A stretch of 64,000 nucleotides of DNA, from the NCBI RefSeq assembly GCF_002902845.1, contig NZ_PPTF01000060.1:2710-66709 (forward strand). The letters run 5' to 3'. The notes under the pieces are model-generated. The model did not search any database and had not been told where the DNA came from. It saw nothing but the letters and a program-made list of their open reading frames with translations. Origin of the DNA: Chromobacterium sinusclupearum. Its GTDB lineage: Bacteria; Pseudomonadota; Gammaproteobacteria; Burkholderiales; Chromobacteriaceae. The translations under genes and the position numbers were made by a program. How positions within the stretch are numbered: position 1 is the stretch's first letter; every line of letters begins with the position of its first letter. Shown in pieces: positions 45,675 through 54,749 of this stretch.

Positions 45675-46982
45675 TTAGTCCGGGGAGACGCCGGGCTCGG
45701 GCAGCTGCTCGATCGGGCCGAGCAGGAACACAAAGGCCAGGATACCGATCACCAGCATGCAGCCGGCCACTAGGAAGGCATTGGTGAAAGAGTGGGTGGC
45801 GCCGACGATGAAGCCGGTGACGATGGGGGCGATGGCGCCCATCATATTGTTGGCGAAATTCATGATGCCGCCGACGGTGCCGGTGCCGCCGCGCGGCGCG
45901 ATCAGCGACGGCAGCGACCAACCCACCGGCGCAGCGGCGGCCAGGCCGCTCAGCGCGATGGTGATCCAGATGATGGCGATGTATGGGTCGGTAGTGGTCG
46001 TGGCGCCGAACACCGCCATGCCCATGGTCATGCCGCATAGCAGCACCGCCTTGCGCACGCGGGTTTCATCGTGGCCGCGGGCAATCAGCTTGTCTATCAG
46101 CCAGCCGCCGACGAACAGGTCGGACAAGGTGGCGAACATCCAGGGAATGGCGGAGAACCAGGCCGACTTCAGGATATCCATGTGCATGGCCTGCACCAGA
46201 TAGCCGGGCAGCCAGGTCAGGAACAGGTAGAACACATAGCCGTAGGCGGCAAAGCCGATGGACAGCCCCCACACCTTGCGCTGGCGCAGCAGGTAACCCA
46301 GCATCGCCATCGAGCTTTGCTGGCTGACGCCTTCTTCGGCGGCTCCGCCCTGGACGATGTACTGGCGCTCTGCCGCGCTGAGTTTCTTGTCGGCGCTGGG
46401 GTCGCGGTAGATCAGATAAAAAGCGATGAAGTACAGCACGCTGAGGATGGCCGACACGCCGAAGCCCCAGCGCCAGCCCAGATGCACCACGGCCAGCGCC
46501 ACCAGCGGCACGCCTATCACGTTGGAGAACTTGGCCGCGGCGTCGAAGATGGCGGTGGCCATAGCCCGTTCGCGGCGCGGGAACCAGTAGCCGGTGGCCT
46601 TGGAGCTGACCGGAAAACCCGGCGCTTCGGCGATACCCAGCAGCACGCGGGCGGCGAAGATGCCGGCGAAGCCGCCGGCGCAGGCGGTCAGCGTGGCGGC
46701 CACGCCCCACAGCAGCGCGCCCAGGCGGCCGATGCGGGTGGTGCCGAAGCGGTCCAGGATCACGCCGGTGGGAATTTGCAGCAGCGCGTAGCTCCAGAAG
46801 AAGGCGCTGAACAACAGGCCCAGTTCGCCGTTGCTCAGGCCGAATTCCTGCTGCAGCTGCGGCGCGGCCACCGACAGGCTGATGCGGTCGAAATAATTGA
46901 CCAGGATGCCGATGCCCAGCAGCCAGCCTATGCGCCAGCGGCGGGCGGGAACCTGATGTTGCTGTCGTGACGGGGCGTGCAT
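45675..46982 (-). CDS. MFS transporter, anion:cation symporter family, probable gluconate permease
   Basis: 435-residue transporter with 12 membrane segments. It starts IGWLLGIGILVNYFDRISLSVAAPQLQQEFGLSNGELGLLFSAF, the pattern of the ACS family (sugar acid/proton symporters such as DgoT-like proteins). Conserved are TGVILDRFGTTRIGR, ARVLLGIAEAPGFPVSSKATGYWFPRRERAMATAIFD and the later MNFANNMMGAIAPIVTG. AGGAG precedes the ATG, 26 nt after gntK. Its place with gntK and gntR points to gluconate or a related aldonate rather than a sugar; the usual GntP-type permease is absent. Confidence 0.88.
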   Translation of the reverse strand: MHAPSRQQHQVPARRWRIGWLLGIGILVNYFDRISLSVAAPQLQQEFGLSNGELGLLFSAFFWSYALLQIPTGVILDRFGTTRIGRLGALLWGVAATLTACAGGFAGIFAARVLLGIAEAPGFPVSSKATGYWFPRRERAMATAIFDAAAKFSNVIGVPLVALAVVHLGWRWGFGVSAILSVLYFIAFYLIYRDPSADKKLSAAERQYIVQGGAAEEGVSQQSSMAMLGYLLRQRKVWGLSIGFAAYGYVFYLFLTWLPGYLVQAMHMDILKSAWFSAIPWMFATLSDLFVGGWLIDKLIARGHDETRVRKAVLLCGMTMGMAVFGATTTTDPYIAIIWITIALSGLAAAAPVGWSLPSLIAPRGGTGTVGGIMNFANNMMGAIAPIVTGFIVGATHSFTNAFLVAGCMLVIGILAFVFLLGPIEQLPEPGVSPD

Positions 46983-47008
46983 ATTGTTCTCCTCATTTCT
47001 GCGTTGTG

Positions 47009-47509
47009 TTATTTCAGCGTGGCCAGGATTTGCCGCAGCAGGGCTTCCGGCGGCGCGCCGATGTCCACCGCGATGGCGCGCTCGTCCGCGCCGGGCGCTT
47101 CCAGATCGGCGAACTGGCTGGTCAGCAGGCTCTCCGGCATGAAATGCCCGCTGCGTTCGCGCATGCGCGCGGCGATCAGCTCGGCTTCGCCGCCCAGGTG
47201 GACGAAGCGCAGTTCCGGGTCGCCTTGGCGCAGCACGTCGCGGTAGCGCCGCTTCAGGGCGGAGCAGGCCAATACGATGGCGCGGCCATCGGCGCGCGCC
47301 TGGCGCAGTTGTTCGGCCAGATTGGCCAGCCAGCCGGCGCGGCTGGCATCGTCCAGCGGAATGCCGGCGCGCATGCGTTCGATATTTTCCGGCGGGTGGA
47401 AGCTGTCGCCCTCGATGAAGCGGGCGCCCAGCGCCTCCGCCAGCAGTTTGCCTATGCTGCTCTTGCCGCAGCCGGCCACGCCCATCACCACGATATTGCG
47501 GGTATTCAT
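47009..47509 (-). CDS. gntK: Gluconokinase GntK
   Basis: 166 residues, small P-loop gluconate kinase making 6-phosphogluconate. Walker A is GVAGCGKSSIGK at about residue 10, then FIEGDSFHPPENIERMRAGIPLDD, LACSALKRRYRDVLR and FVHLGG, and RSGHFMPESLLTSQFADLE, all diagnostic of GntK. The start codon is inside an operator palindrome and no Shine-Dalgarno sequence is visible upstream. Operon with the MFS transporter downstream; the LacI-type regulator lies upstream on the same strand. Confidence 0.92.
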   Translation of the reverse strand: MNTRNIVVMGVAGCGKSSIGKLLAEALGARFIEGDSFHPPENIERMRAGIPLDDASRAGWLANLAEQLRQARADGRAIVLACSALKRRYRDVLRQGDPELRFVHLGGEAELIAARMRERSGHFMPESLLTSQFADLEAPGADERAIAVDIGAPPEALLRQILATLK

Positions 47510-47522
47510 GTTAGCGCTAACA
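47509..47522 (-). promoter_or_regulatory. GntR-type operator overlapping the gntK start
   Basis: Perfect 14-bp palindrome TGTTAGCGCTAACA, typical of LacI/GalR-family operators and near the E. coli GntR site. It includes the first base of the gntK start codon. Confidence 0.88.
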
Positions 47523-47570
47523 AATTAGAGTGAAGAAATGGCCGATGCCAGATCGGCCGAATGGCAATTA

Positions 47571-47584
47571 TGTTAGCGCTAACA
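47571..47584 (-). promoter_or_regulatory. Second GntR-type operator
   Basis: A second exact copy of TGTTAGCGCTAACA, centred 62 bp from the first (about six helical turns), which would suit looping by a tetrameric LacI-family repressor. It lies between gntR and gntK. Confidence 0.88.
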
Positions 47585-47694
47585 AAAGCGCGGCAACAAG
47601 CAGCTGGATCAAGTTTTCACTTGCGATAGGGAGAAATGTAGTCGGTGCACAACAGGCGGCGGCAGATCAGGCGCGCCGCGGCGGGAGGCGGATT

Positions 47695-48714
47695 TCAGCT
47701 GCTGCGGCGCAGCATCAACGCAAAGCCCAGGTCGAGGCGGAGCGCTTGCGGCGCATCGCCTTCTATCATCGCCAGCAGCGCGCGGGCGGCCTGGATGCCG
47801 ATCTCGCGGCGCGGCGTGGCCACCGTGGTGAGGGAGGGCGTGCACCAGGCCGCCGGCTGCAGATCGTTGAAGCCGGCCACGGCTAGCCGCGCCGGCACGG
47901 CGATGCCCAGCTGTTGGCAGCGCGCCAGCGCGCCTATCGCCAAGTCGTCGTTGCAGCAGAACAGGGCGTCGCAGTCCGGCCGCGCCGCCAGGGCGGCGTC
48001 CAGCATGTCGGCGCCCATTTGCATGCTGGAGGGCGCCGGGTCCAGCCATTCCAGGCCGGCGTCGTGGCAACCGGCCTCGGCCAAGGCGGCGCGATAGCCG
48101 GCCAGGCGTTTCATCACCCGCTCATCCAGCTGGGCGCCCAGAAACCCGATGCGGCGCTTGCCCCGCTCCAGCAGGTGGCGGGTGATGGCCGCGCCGGCTT
48201 CTTCTTGCGAGAAGCCCACGCAGCAGCGGCCGTCGTCGGCCAGGTCCATCATGTATACCGCCGGCAGCCCATGCCGGCGCAGCAGGTCATCGAACGGCGC
48301 GGCGTGGCTCAGGCCGGTCAGCAGCACGCCGTCCGGCCGGTGCTGCAGATAGGCGCGCAGCAGTTGCAGCTCTTGATCCGCGTCGTAATGGCTGTTGCCG
48401 ATCAGCATCTGGTAGCCGGCCTCGGCCAACACGGTTTCGATGCCGGCAAGCGTGTCCAGAAACACCGTATTGCCCAGCGACGGGATCAGCACCAGCACCG
48501 TGCGCGAGCGCGCCGAGGCCAGGGTGCTGGCCGAGCGGCTGGGGACGTAACCCAGCGCGTCCACGGCTTGCATCACTTTGTCGCGCAAGGCCGGCGAAAC
48601 CTGCTGCGGCTGGTTCAGCGCGCGCGATACGGTAATGGCGCTGACGCCCGCCGCGCGGGCGACATCATGCATGGTGACGCCGCTGCCGGAGCGGACGCGC
48701 GGTTTTCTCGACAT
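47695..48714 (-). CDS. gntR: LacI-family regulator, GntR-like
   Basis: 339 residues. The N-terminal helix-turn-helix and hinge are VTMHDVARAAGVSAITVSRALN ... VMQAVDALGYVPSRSASTLASARS, followed by a periplasmic-binding-like effector domain (VLVLIPSLGNTVFLDTLAGIE; LPAVYMMDLADDGRCCVGFSQEEAGAAI; CDALFCCNDDLAIGALARCQQLGIAVP). Conserved residues fit the GntR subgroup with gluconate as inducer, and two LacI-type palindromes stand just downstream, before gntK. Start at 48714 or 48723; neither has a strong ribosome site. Confidence 0.87.
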   Translation of the reverse strand: MSRKPRVRSGSGVTMHDVARAAGVSAITVSRALNQPQQVSPALRDKVMQAVDALGYVPSRSASTLASARSRTVLVLIPSLGNTVFLDTLAGIETVLAEAGYQMLIGNSHYDADQELQLLRAYLQHRPDGVLLTGLSHAAPFDDLLRRHGLPAVYMMDLADDGRCCVGFSQEEAGAAITRHLLERGKRRIGFLGAQLDERVMKRLAGYRAALAEAGCHDAGLEWLDPAPSSMQMGADMLDAALAARPDCDALFCCNDDLAIGALARCQQLGIAVPARLAVAGFNDLQPAAWCTPSLTTVATPRREIGIQAARALLAMIEGDAPQALRLDLGFALMLRRSS

Positions 48715-48826
48715 GTTTCTCATGTTTGGGGATGGGCCGCCGCTATTGTAGCGCAGCGTGAAGCGCGCGGGCTTGCCGCGGCATGATACGAAATGAATAA
48801 TGGCGCTTATTTGACAGGATCATCCC

Positions 48827-49447
48827 ATGTATCTGCCCAAGCATTTTCAGGCGAGCGACGCGGACGCTTTATGCCATTTGATGCGCGCCCGTCCATTGGC
48901 TGCGCTGGCGATCAACGGCGAGGACGGTCCGCTGGTCAATCATATTCCCTTGCTGGCGGTGCGGCGGGAGGAGACGCTGGTTCTGCGCGGCCATGTGGCG
49001 CGTGCCAATCCCTTGTGGAAACAGCTGGGCGGAGAGCCGCAGGCCGTGGCCATTTTCCAGGGCGACGACGCTTACGTGACGCCGAGCTGGTATCCGGCCA
49101 AGGCCGAGCACGGCAAGGTGGTGCCGACCTGGAACTATATGGTGGCGCATGCGCGCGGGCGTTTGCGCGCGGTGGACGACAGGGCATGGCTGCGGCAGTT
49201 GCTACGCGATCTGACGACCGAGCACGAAGCCGCTTTCGCCCAGCCCTGGCGGATGGACGACGCGCCGGCCGATTATATCGACAAGATGATGGCGGCAATC
49301 GTCGGCATAGAGTTGACGGTGGACAGCCTGGAAGGAAAGTTCAAGCTGAGCCAGAACCAGAGCGACGCCGCGCGCGACTGCGTGCGAGCCGGCTTGCGCG
49401 AGCGGGGCGAGCCGCGGGCGGACGGCGTGGCTGCGGCGATGCCTTAG
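48827..49447 (+). CDS. PaiB-family FMN-binding negative transcriptional regulator
   Basis: 206 residues of the PaiB family (split-barrel FMN-binding fold). The start MYLPKHFQASDADALCHLMRARPLAAL is diagnostic, followed by GPLVNHIPLLAVR, LRGHVARANPLWKQL, AIFQGDDAYVTPSWYPAKAEHGKVVPTWNYMVAHARG and KFKLSQNQSDAAR. PaiB in Bacillus acts with PaiA as a regulator of protease and sporulation genes; in proteobacteria its role is unclear. Ends 4 nt into the opposing gene (tail-to-tail overlap). Confidence 0.88.
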   Translation: MYLPKHFQASDADALCHLMRARPLAALAINGEDGPLVNHIPLLAVRREETLVLRGHVARANPLWKQLGGEPQAVAIFQGDDAYVTPSWYPAKAEHGKVVPTWNYMVAHARGRLRAVDDRAWLRQLLRDLTTEHEAAFAQPWRMDDAPADYIDKMMAAIVGIELTVDSLEGKFKLSQNQSDAARDCVRAGLRERGEPRADGVAAAMP

Positions 49448-50268
49448 CGTCGAAAACGCGCCAGCAGCGAGGCCACATTATCCTTGGCCTGCTTGGCGCC
49501 TTGCTGCAGCTGCTGCAGGTAGTTGTCGAGAAAGCCGTTGAGCAGCATGGTGGAGGTGGTGACTGCGCCAATGCCGGCCGAGTCCCACTCCGTGACGATG
49601 CCTTGCAGGTAGGCGGTCAGGCGGTTGCTGTCGTCCCGGAACGAATGGTACAGGCTGATGGCGGGCGTGCCGGCAAGCTGATAATGGTGCTGCAAGGCAG
49701 CCTTGTCCAAGGGATGGCGGCTCAGGATGTCACGGCTGTCGAATTCGACGAACAGCGGGTGAAGCGTCTCGCAGTCGCGGTTGCCGTTGGGGTAGGCGCG
49801 GGACACGATGCCGATGGCCGAATCCGGATCGGCGGAAGGCGAGCGGCTGGGGACCGGATAGCCCAGCAGCAGGGTGAAAGCGCTGGCCATCGGGTCCGCC
49901 CAGCCGACGCCGCTCAGTTCGAAGCATGAGGGCTGAGGCTGCTTGTCCAGCCAGTCCATAGGCATGTGGATCGCGCCGATTTCCATGTGCGGCGAACAGG
50001 CGCAGCACAGTTCTCGCAGCGGCCACTTCAGACGCTCCGAGCAGGCCCATGCCTGCTGATTGTAGGCGACGCAAATTTCCGCCAGCACGGCTTCCGAAGT
50101 GATGATGAAGGTTTCGTCGCGATAGGACAGCAGCAGGCCGCTGCCGAAGACAGGGCCGAACAGGCCGCCGTTCATCAGCGGACGGAAGGCCACCACCATG
50201 GGATTCAACTGCAGATAGATCCGCTCCAGGCACTGCAGCGGATCATCCAGATCGAACTGAAACTCCAT
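49444..50268 (-). CDS. Hypothetical protein, possibly a degenerate trypsin-like fold
   Basis: 274 residues, start ATG 50268 behind AAGGA. No signal or membrane segment. The part LFGPVFGSGLLLSYRDETFIITSEAVLAEI looks like the opening of a trypsin-like domain (GSGFLL...LVTAAHV), but the histidine position is missing (TSEAV), so it would not be an active protease. The rest (FELSGVGWADPMASAFTLLLGYPVPS; LFVEFDSRDILSRHP) is unrecognised. It may be an inactive protease-fold adaptor; confidence is low. Its 3' end overlaps the PaiB-like gene by 4 nt. Confidence 0.55.
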   Translation of the reverse strand: MEFQFDLDDPLQCLERIYLQLNPMVVAFRPLMNGGLFGPVFGSGLLLSYRDETFIITSEAVLAEICVAYNQQAWACSERLKWPLRELCCACSPHMEIGAIHMPMDWLDKQPQPSCFELSGVGWADPMASAFTLLLGYPVPSRSPSADPDSAIGIVSRAYPNGNRDCETLHPLFVEFDSRDILSRHPLDKAALQHHYQLAGTPAISLYHSFRDDSNRLTAYLQGIVTEWDSAGIGAVTTSTMLLNGFLDNYLQQLQQGAKQAKDNVASLLARFRR

Positions 50269-50488
50269 CCCCGATCCTTCAAGCAACATATTGTTTTACC
50301 GCTAAAGAATAGTTCAAATTCAAACGGAAGTCGGTTCAGATGGGCGTTGCCTGGCCGATCAATGCTATATCTTTATTTGAGGCGTTCTAAGCGTTGACAG
50401 GGTATCTCGCTACGGTTTGGCGTTTGCAGTGGCGGGCGGTCCCGATGTAATCACACCATGGGCCATTTGGCCGGCAGGGGGGGGCGCG

Positions 50489-53400
50489 ATGCGGGTGCAG
50501 CCGCGGACAAGATTCATCTTGCTGGCGACAGTGGCCTATGCCGCGTTTGCCTGGGTTTGGCTCGTTTTGCCCGACGCGTGGATGCGTGCGATGGGCGGCG
50601 CGCATGCATTTGCCATCAAAGATGGCCTGTTTGTCGCGGTAAGCTTGTTGCTGTTGTTATTGGCGCTGCGAATCGCTCAGGGATATCAAACGGATCTGCC
50701 GGCCTGGCATGTGGCCTTGTCCGCCGACTTGCTTCCCAGCCGCGGGTCCGTCCGTTTGGCCTATCTGCTTGCCGTCTTGTTGACCGTTTGCATCATGGCG
50801 CTGCGCGCCATGCTGTCCGGCTTAGACGGCGAGCAGTCCATGCTGATTTTGTTCATGCTCCCCATCATGCTGTGCGCCAGCTTGGGCGGTCTGGGGCCCG
50901 GCCTGCTGGCTACCGCGCTGGCTGCGCTGGCTTCCAATGCCTTGCCCGTTTTTGGGGCGCATGCCACGCCGTCCTTGGGGCAGCATCTGCAATTGGCGTT
51001 CCTCGTTTTGACGGGCATGGCGACCTGCTGGGTGGGCGCCGCATTGCGCCAAACGCTTTTCCGCGTGGAGCTGAACCGCCGGCTGCTGGGCGCGGTGGTG
51101 TCCAGCACTTCGGATGCCGTGTTCGTCAAGGATGTGCATGGATGCTATCTGGTGGTCAACCAGGCCGGCCTGGCTTTTGTGGGCAAGGATGAGCGCGAGG
51201 TGCTGGGGCGGGATGACCATGCGCTGTTCGCCGAGGATACCGCTCGCAAGCTGATGGCGATTGACCGCGCGATCATGCAGTCCGGCAGGGTGCTGACCCA
51301 GGAAGAGTCTCTGACGCTGCAAAGCGGCGACGACATGGTATTCCTGGTGACCAAGGGGCCGGTCTATGCGCCTGACGGCCGTTTGATCGGCCTGTTCGGC
51401 ATCTCCCGCGACATCACCGATCAGAAGCGCGCCGAGGAGGCCTTGCGCGTCAGCGAGGCGGAGCTGCAACTGGCGCAGCAATTGGCTGGCTTGGGCAGCT
51501 GGAGCTGGGATTTGCGCACCGACCGCCATCAGTGGTCGGCGGAGATCTACCGGCTGTTCGGCATGGATGGCAATGGGCCGCCTTTGGACTATTCGGCGCT
51601 GCAGCGCTTCTTCACGCTGGATAGCTGGGCGCAGCTGTCCGAAGCGACCGAGCGCTGCCGGCTCATCGGAATGGGCTATGAGTGCGATCTGGAAGTGCTG
51701 CGGGCGGACGGCACCTCCTGCTGGGTGACCGCGCGCGGCGAGGCCCGGCGGGATGAGGGCGGCAAAGTGGTGGCCTTGTACGGCACGATGCAGGACATCA
51801 CGGCTCGCAAGAACATGGCCTTGCAGGTCAAGGCGAGCGAGGCGCGGCTGCAACTGGTGGTGGAAGCCACCAGCGACGGTTTCTGGGACTGGGATCTGCG
51901 CAGCGACCGGGTATACCGTTCGCCTCGCTATTACGAAGTGACCGGCACGCGGGTGGAGGATGATAGCGGCGATTTCCGTTTTTTCCGGCAATTGATTCAC
52001 CCGGCGGACCTGCCTTTCGTGCTGCAGGCGATAGAGGCGCACCGCCGCGGCAAATCGCCGCGCATCGAGGTCGAATTCCGTTTGGCCAATCAGGAGCATG
52101 GCGTGCGTTGGCTGCAGACTCGGGGCCGGGCGGTGGAGTGGGACGAGCGCGGCGCGGCGCTGAGGCTGGTGGGCAACCTGTCCGACATCACCGAACGCAA
52201 GCGGGTGGACGACGATCTGCGGCTGGTATTGAACGAGGCCGGCGAGGCGATTTGGGTGACCGATCCCGATGGCTTTTACATCTTCGCCAATCCGGCGGCT
52301 TGCCGGCTTACCGGGCACAGTTTGGAAGAATTGAAAGGCATGCAGATCCGCGATCTGGTGGCCCCGGAGTCTCTGCCCATGCTGCAGGCGCATCTGGATC
52401 AGATCGCTTCCGGCGCCTTTCTGCGAGCAGAGTGGCTGCTGCGGCAGAAGAAAGGCGGCAGTATCTGCGTCGATCTGGCCACCGGCCGGCTGAAAGATGG
52501 CCGCTACATGGCGTTTGGCCGCGATCTGACCGAGCAGCGTCGCGCCGAGCAGGCCTTGCGCAGCCGCGAGCAGCAATTGGCGCGGGTCATCGAGGGGTCG
52601 GATCAGGGCTTCTGGGACTGGAATCTGAAGACCGGCAGTTTTCAGGTCAGCCCGCGCTGGGAGAGCATGCTGGGCTATGGCCCGGGAGAGATGCGCATCA
52701 CCGCGGACAACTGGTACGACCATGTGCATCCAGACGATGTGGCGCGGGCGAAGGAGTCGATTCAACGCAATCTGCGCGCGGAGTCGGCCAGTCATGAAGT
52801 GGAAATTCGCTGCCGCACCCGCGGCGGAGACTGGCGCTGGATACTGTCGCGCGGCCGGGTGGTGGAGCGCGACGCGGCGGGCCAGCCGCTGATGATGTCC
52901 GGCACGCATACGGACATCACCGAACGCAAAGTGTTCGAACAGACGCAGAAAGAAGCCGCGGCGGTGTTCGACAGCAGTTACGAGGGCATTTTGATGGTCA
53001 GCCCGGATGGGGTGATCACCAAGGTCAATCAGGCTTTTAGCCGCATCACCGGCTACAGCGCGGAGGAAGTGATAGGCCGCAAACCCAGCATGCTGTCCTC
53101 CGGCAAGCAGTCCAACAGCTTTTACGAAGAGTTGTGGAGCTCGGTGAAGGGGCATAACTTCTGGCGCGGCGAGTTGTGGAACCGCCGCAAGAACGGCGAG
53201 CTGTACGCCGAGCTGTTGTCGATTTCGGTGGTGCGGGATGAAAACGGCCAAGTTCAGCACTATATCGGCATTTTCTCCGATATCACCCAGCTGAAGGTGC
53301 ATGAGGCGGAGCTGGATAGGGTGGCGCACTTCGATCCGCTGACCGGCGTGCCGAACCGCCGGCTGCTATCCGACCGGCTGCGCCAGGCCATCATGCGCGC

Positions 53401-53509
53401 ACGCGCAGCGGCAAGTCCTGCGCGGTGTGCTTCCTCGATCTGGATGGCTTCAAATCGGTCAACGATCAATATGGCCATGAGGTGGGCGACCAACTGCTGG
53501 TGGCGGTGA
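50489..53509 (+). CDS. Six-PAS GGDEF-EAL protein, N-terminal part up to a frameshift
   Basis: About 1006 residues in frame. The N-terminal 200 residues hold six or so membrane segments (FILLATVAYAAFAWVWL; GLFVAVSLLLLLLALRI; LILFMLPIMLCASLGGLG; LAFLVLTGMATCWVGA). Six PAS domains follow, beginning near VVSSTSDAVFVKD, LGSWSWDLR, EATSDGFWDWDL, LNEAGEAIWVTD, EGSDQGFWDWNL and VFDSSYEGILMV. The frame then enters the diguanylate cyclase domain (HFDPLTGVPNRRLLSDRLRQAIMRAR) and is thrown out after 53404 into nonsense ending at 53509. The rest of the GGDEF and the EAL domain continue in another frame. Start ATG 50489 behind a GGGGG-rich site. Confidence 0.78.
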   Translation: MRVQPRTRFILLATVAYAAFAWVWLVLPDAWMRAMGGAHAFAIKDGLFVAVSLLLLLLALRIAQGYQTDLPAWHVALSADLLPSRGSVRLAYLLAVLLTVCIMALRAMLSGLDGEQSMLILFMLPIMLCASLGGLGPGLLATALAALASNALPVFGAHATPSLGQHLQLAFLVLTGMATCWVGAALRQTLFRVELNRRLLGAVVSSTSDAVFVKDVHGCYLVVNQAGLAFVGKDEREVLGRDDHALFAEDTARKLMAIDRAIMQSGRVLTQEESLTLQSGDDMVFLVTKGPVYAPDGRLIGLFGISRDITDQKRAEEALRVSEAELQLAQQLAGLGSWSWDLRTDRHQWSAEIYRLFGMDGNGPPLDYSALQRFFTLDSWAQLSEATERCRLIGMGYECDLEVLRADGTSCWVTARGEARRDEGGKVVALYGTMQDITARKNMALQVKASEARLQLVVEATSDGFWDWDLRSDRVYRSPRYYEVTGTRVEDDSGDFRFFRQLIHPADLPFVLQAIEAHRRGKSPRIEVEFRLANQEHGVRWLQTRGRAVEWDERGAALRLVGNLSDITERKRVDDDLRLVLNEAGEAIWVTDPDGFYIFANPAACRLTGHSLEELKGMQIRDLVAPESLPMLQAHLDQIASGAFLRAEWLLRQKKGGSICVDLATGRLKDGRYMAFGRDLTEQRRAEQALRSREQQLARVIEGSDQGFWDWNLKTGSFQVSPRWESMLGYGPGEMRITADNWYDHVHPDDVARAKESIQRNLRAESASHEVEIRCRTRGGDWRWILSRGRVVERDAAGQPLMMSGTHTDITERKVFEQTQKEAAAVFDSSYEGILMVSPDGVITKVNQAFSRITGYSAEEVIGRKPSMLSSGKQSNSFYEELWSSVKGHNFWRGELWNRRKNGELYAELLSISVVRDENGQVQHYIGIFSDITQLKVHEAELDRVAHFDPLTGVPNRRLLSDRLRQAIMRARAAASPARCASSIWMASNRSTINMAMRWATNCWWR

Positions 53510-54663
53510 GCGGCCATCTGAAATCGGTGCTGCGCGGCGACGACACCTTGGCGCGGCTGGGGGGCGACGAGTTTGTGGTGCTGTTGTCCGAGGTCGGCTC
53601 CACCGAAGAGTGCATGCTGGTGCTGGACCGGATACTGCAGGCGGTGGCCGCGCCGGTGCTGGTGGGCAATATCACGGTCAATGTCACGTGCAGCGTAGGC
53701 GTCAGCCTGTATCCGCAGGACAATGTCGATCCGGACACGCTGCTGCGCCACGCCGACCAGGCGATGTATGTGGCCAAGGAGGCGGGCAAGAACCGCTATC
53801 AGCTGTTCGATCCGGAAAGCGACCGCGTGGCGCAGGAGCATCGCCAGTTCCTGGAGTTGCTGAGCCAGGCGCTGGGCCGCGACGAGTTCGCTTTGTTCTA
53901 CCAGCCCAAGGTCGATTTGTTCGATGGCGAGATCATGGGCGTGGAAGCCTTGATCCGCTGGCACCACCCCCAGCGCGGCTTGCTTGCGCCGGCGGAGTTC
54001 CTGCCGCATCTGCGCGGCCACGAACTGGAAGGCGCATTCGGGCAATGGGTGCTGGATGCCGCGCTGAAGCAGGTGTCGCAATGGGCCGATGCCGGCTTCT
54101 CCATTCGGATCAGCACCAATGTCAGCGCGCACTATCTGCTCAGCGCGGATTTTTGCGATCATCTGGCGCAAAGTCTGGCCCTGTATCCAAATGTGCCGCC
54201 GGACTTCCTGGAACTGGAAATCCAGGAAAGCGCGGAGGCGGATGTGGAGAGAACCATCGAGACGCTGCAGCGCTGCCGCCAGCTTGGCGTCCATTTCGCC
54301 CTGGATGATTTCGGCACCGGTTATGCCTCGCTGAATTATCTGCGCCGCCTGCCGGTGGAAACGCTGAAGATAGACAACAGCTTCATACACGACATGCTGA
54401 CCAGCGCCGATGATCGCCACATCGTTGAAGGCGTGATTCAGCTGGCGGCGATCTTCAATCGCAAGGTGATCGCCGAAGGCGTGGAAACGCTGGAGCATGG
54501 CGCCGCGCTGCGCGCGCTGGGGTGCCGCTATGCCCAGGGTTTCGGCATCGCCCGGCCGATGGAGGCCGCCGCCGTGCCGGACTGGTGCCGGCATTGGCGC
54601 GATGACGCGGTCTGGCGCCAGTTGGATCCTGGGGCGGCGGGGCTGGACATTCAAATGAAATGA
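53425..54663 (+). CDS. GGDEF-EAL half of the frameshifted protein
   Basis: 412 residues starting inside the GGDEF domain: CFLDLDGFKSVNDQYGHEVG, an intact inhibitory site RGDD five residues before LGGDEF, then GVSLYPQDNVDPDTLLRHADQAMY. The EAL domain has EALIRWHHP, NVSAHYLL, ELEIQESAEA, DDFGTGYASLNYLRRLPVETLKIDNSF and IAEGVETLEH, so catalytic residues for phosphodiesterase look complete. No ribosome site is seen at the GTG at 53425. Adding one base near 53404 joins it to the upstream part as a 1391-residue protein (membrane, six PAS, GGDEF, EAL) that would both make and break c-di-GMP. Confidence 0.78.
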   Translation: MCFLDLDGFKSVNDQYGHEVGDQLLVAVSGHLKSVLRGDDTLARLGGDEFVVLLSEVGSTEECMLVLDRILQAVAAPVLVGNITVNVTCSVGVSLYPQDNVDPDTLLRHADQAMYVAKEAGKNRYQLFDPESDRVAQEHRQFLELLSQALGRDEFALFYQPKVDLFDGEIMGVEALIRWHHPQRGLLAPAEFLPHLRGHELEGAFGQWVLDAALKQVSQWADAGFSIRISTNVSAHYLLSADFCDHLAQSLALYPNVPPDFLELEIQESAEADVERTIETLQRCRQLGVHFALDDFGTGYASLNYLRRLPVETLKIDNSFIHDMLTSADDRHIVEGVIQLAAIFNRKVIAEGVETLEHGAALRALGCRYAQGFGIARPMEAAAVPDWCRHWRDDAVWRQLDPGAAGLDIQMK

Positions 54664-54749
54664 CATAGGGATTATTCGTCGCTAAGCTCAAGGCCTGCGG
54701 CACCGAACCTTTTGCTGGTGTGGGCCTGTTTTTATCGGAGTGAAGCGAT

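Noticed and set aside
50390..50425. Promoter for the PAS-GGDEF gene from TTGACA at 50394
   Set aside because: No acceptable -10 lies at 16-18 nt spacing; the match is only a lone -35.
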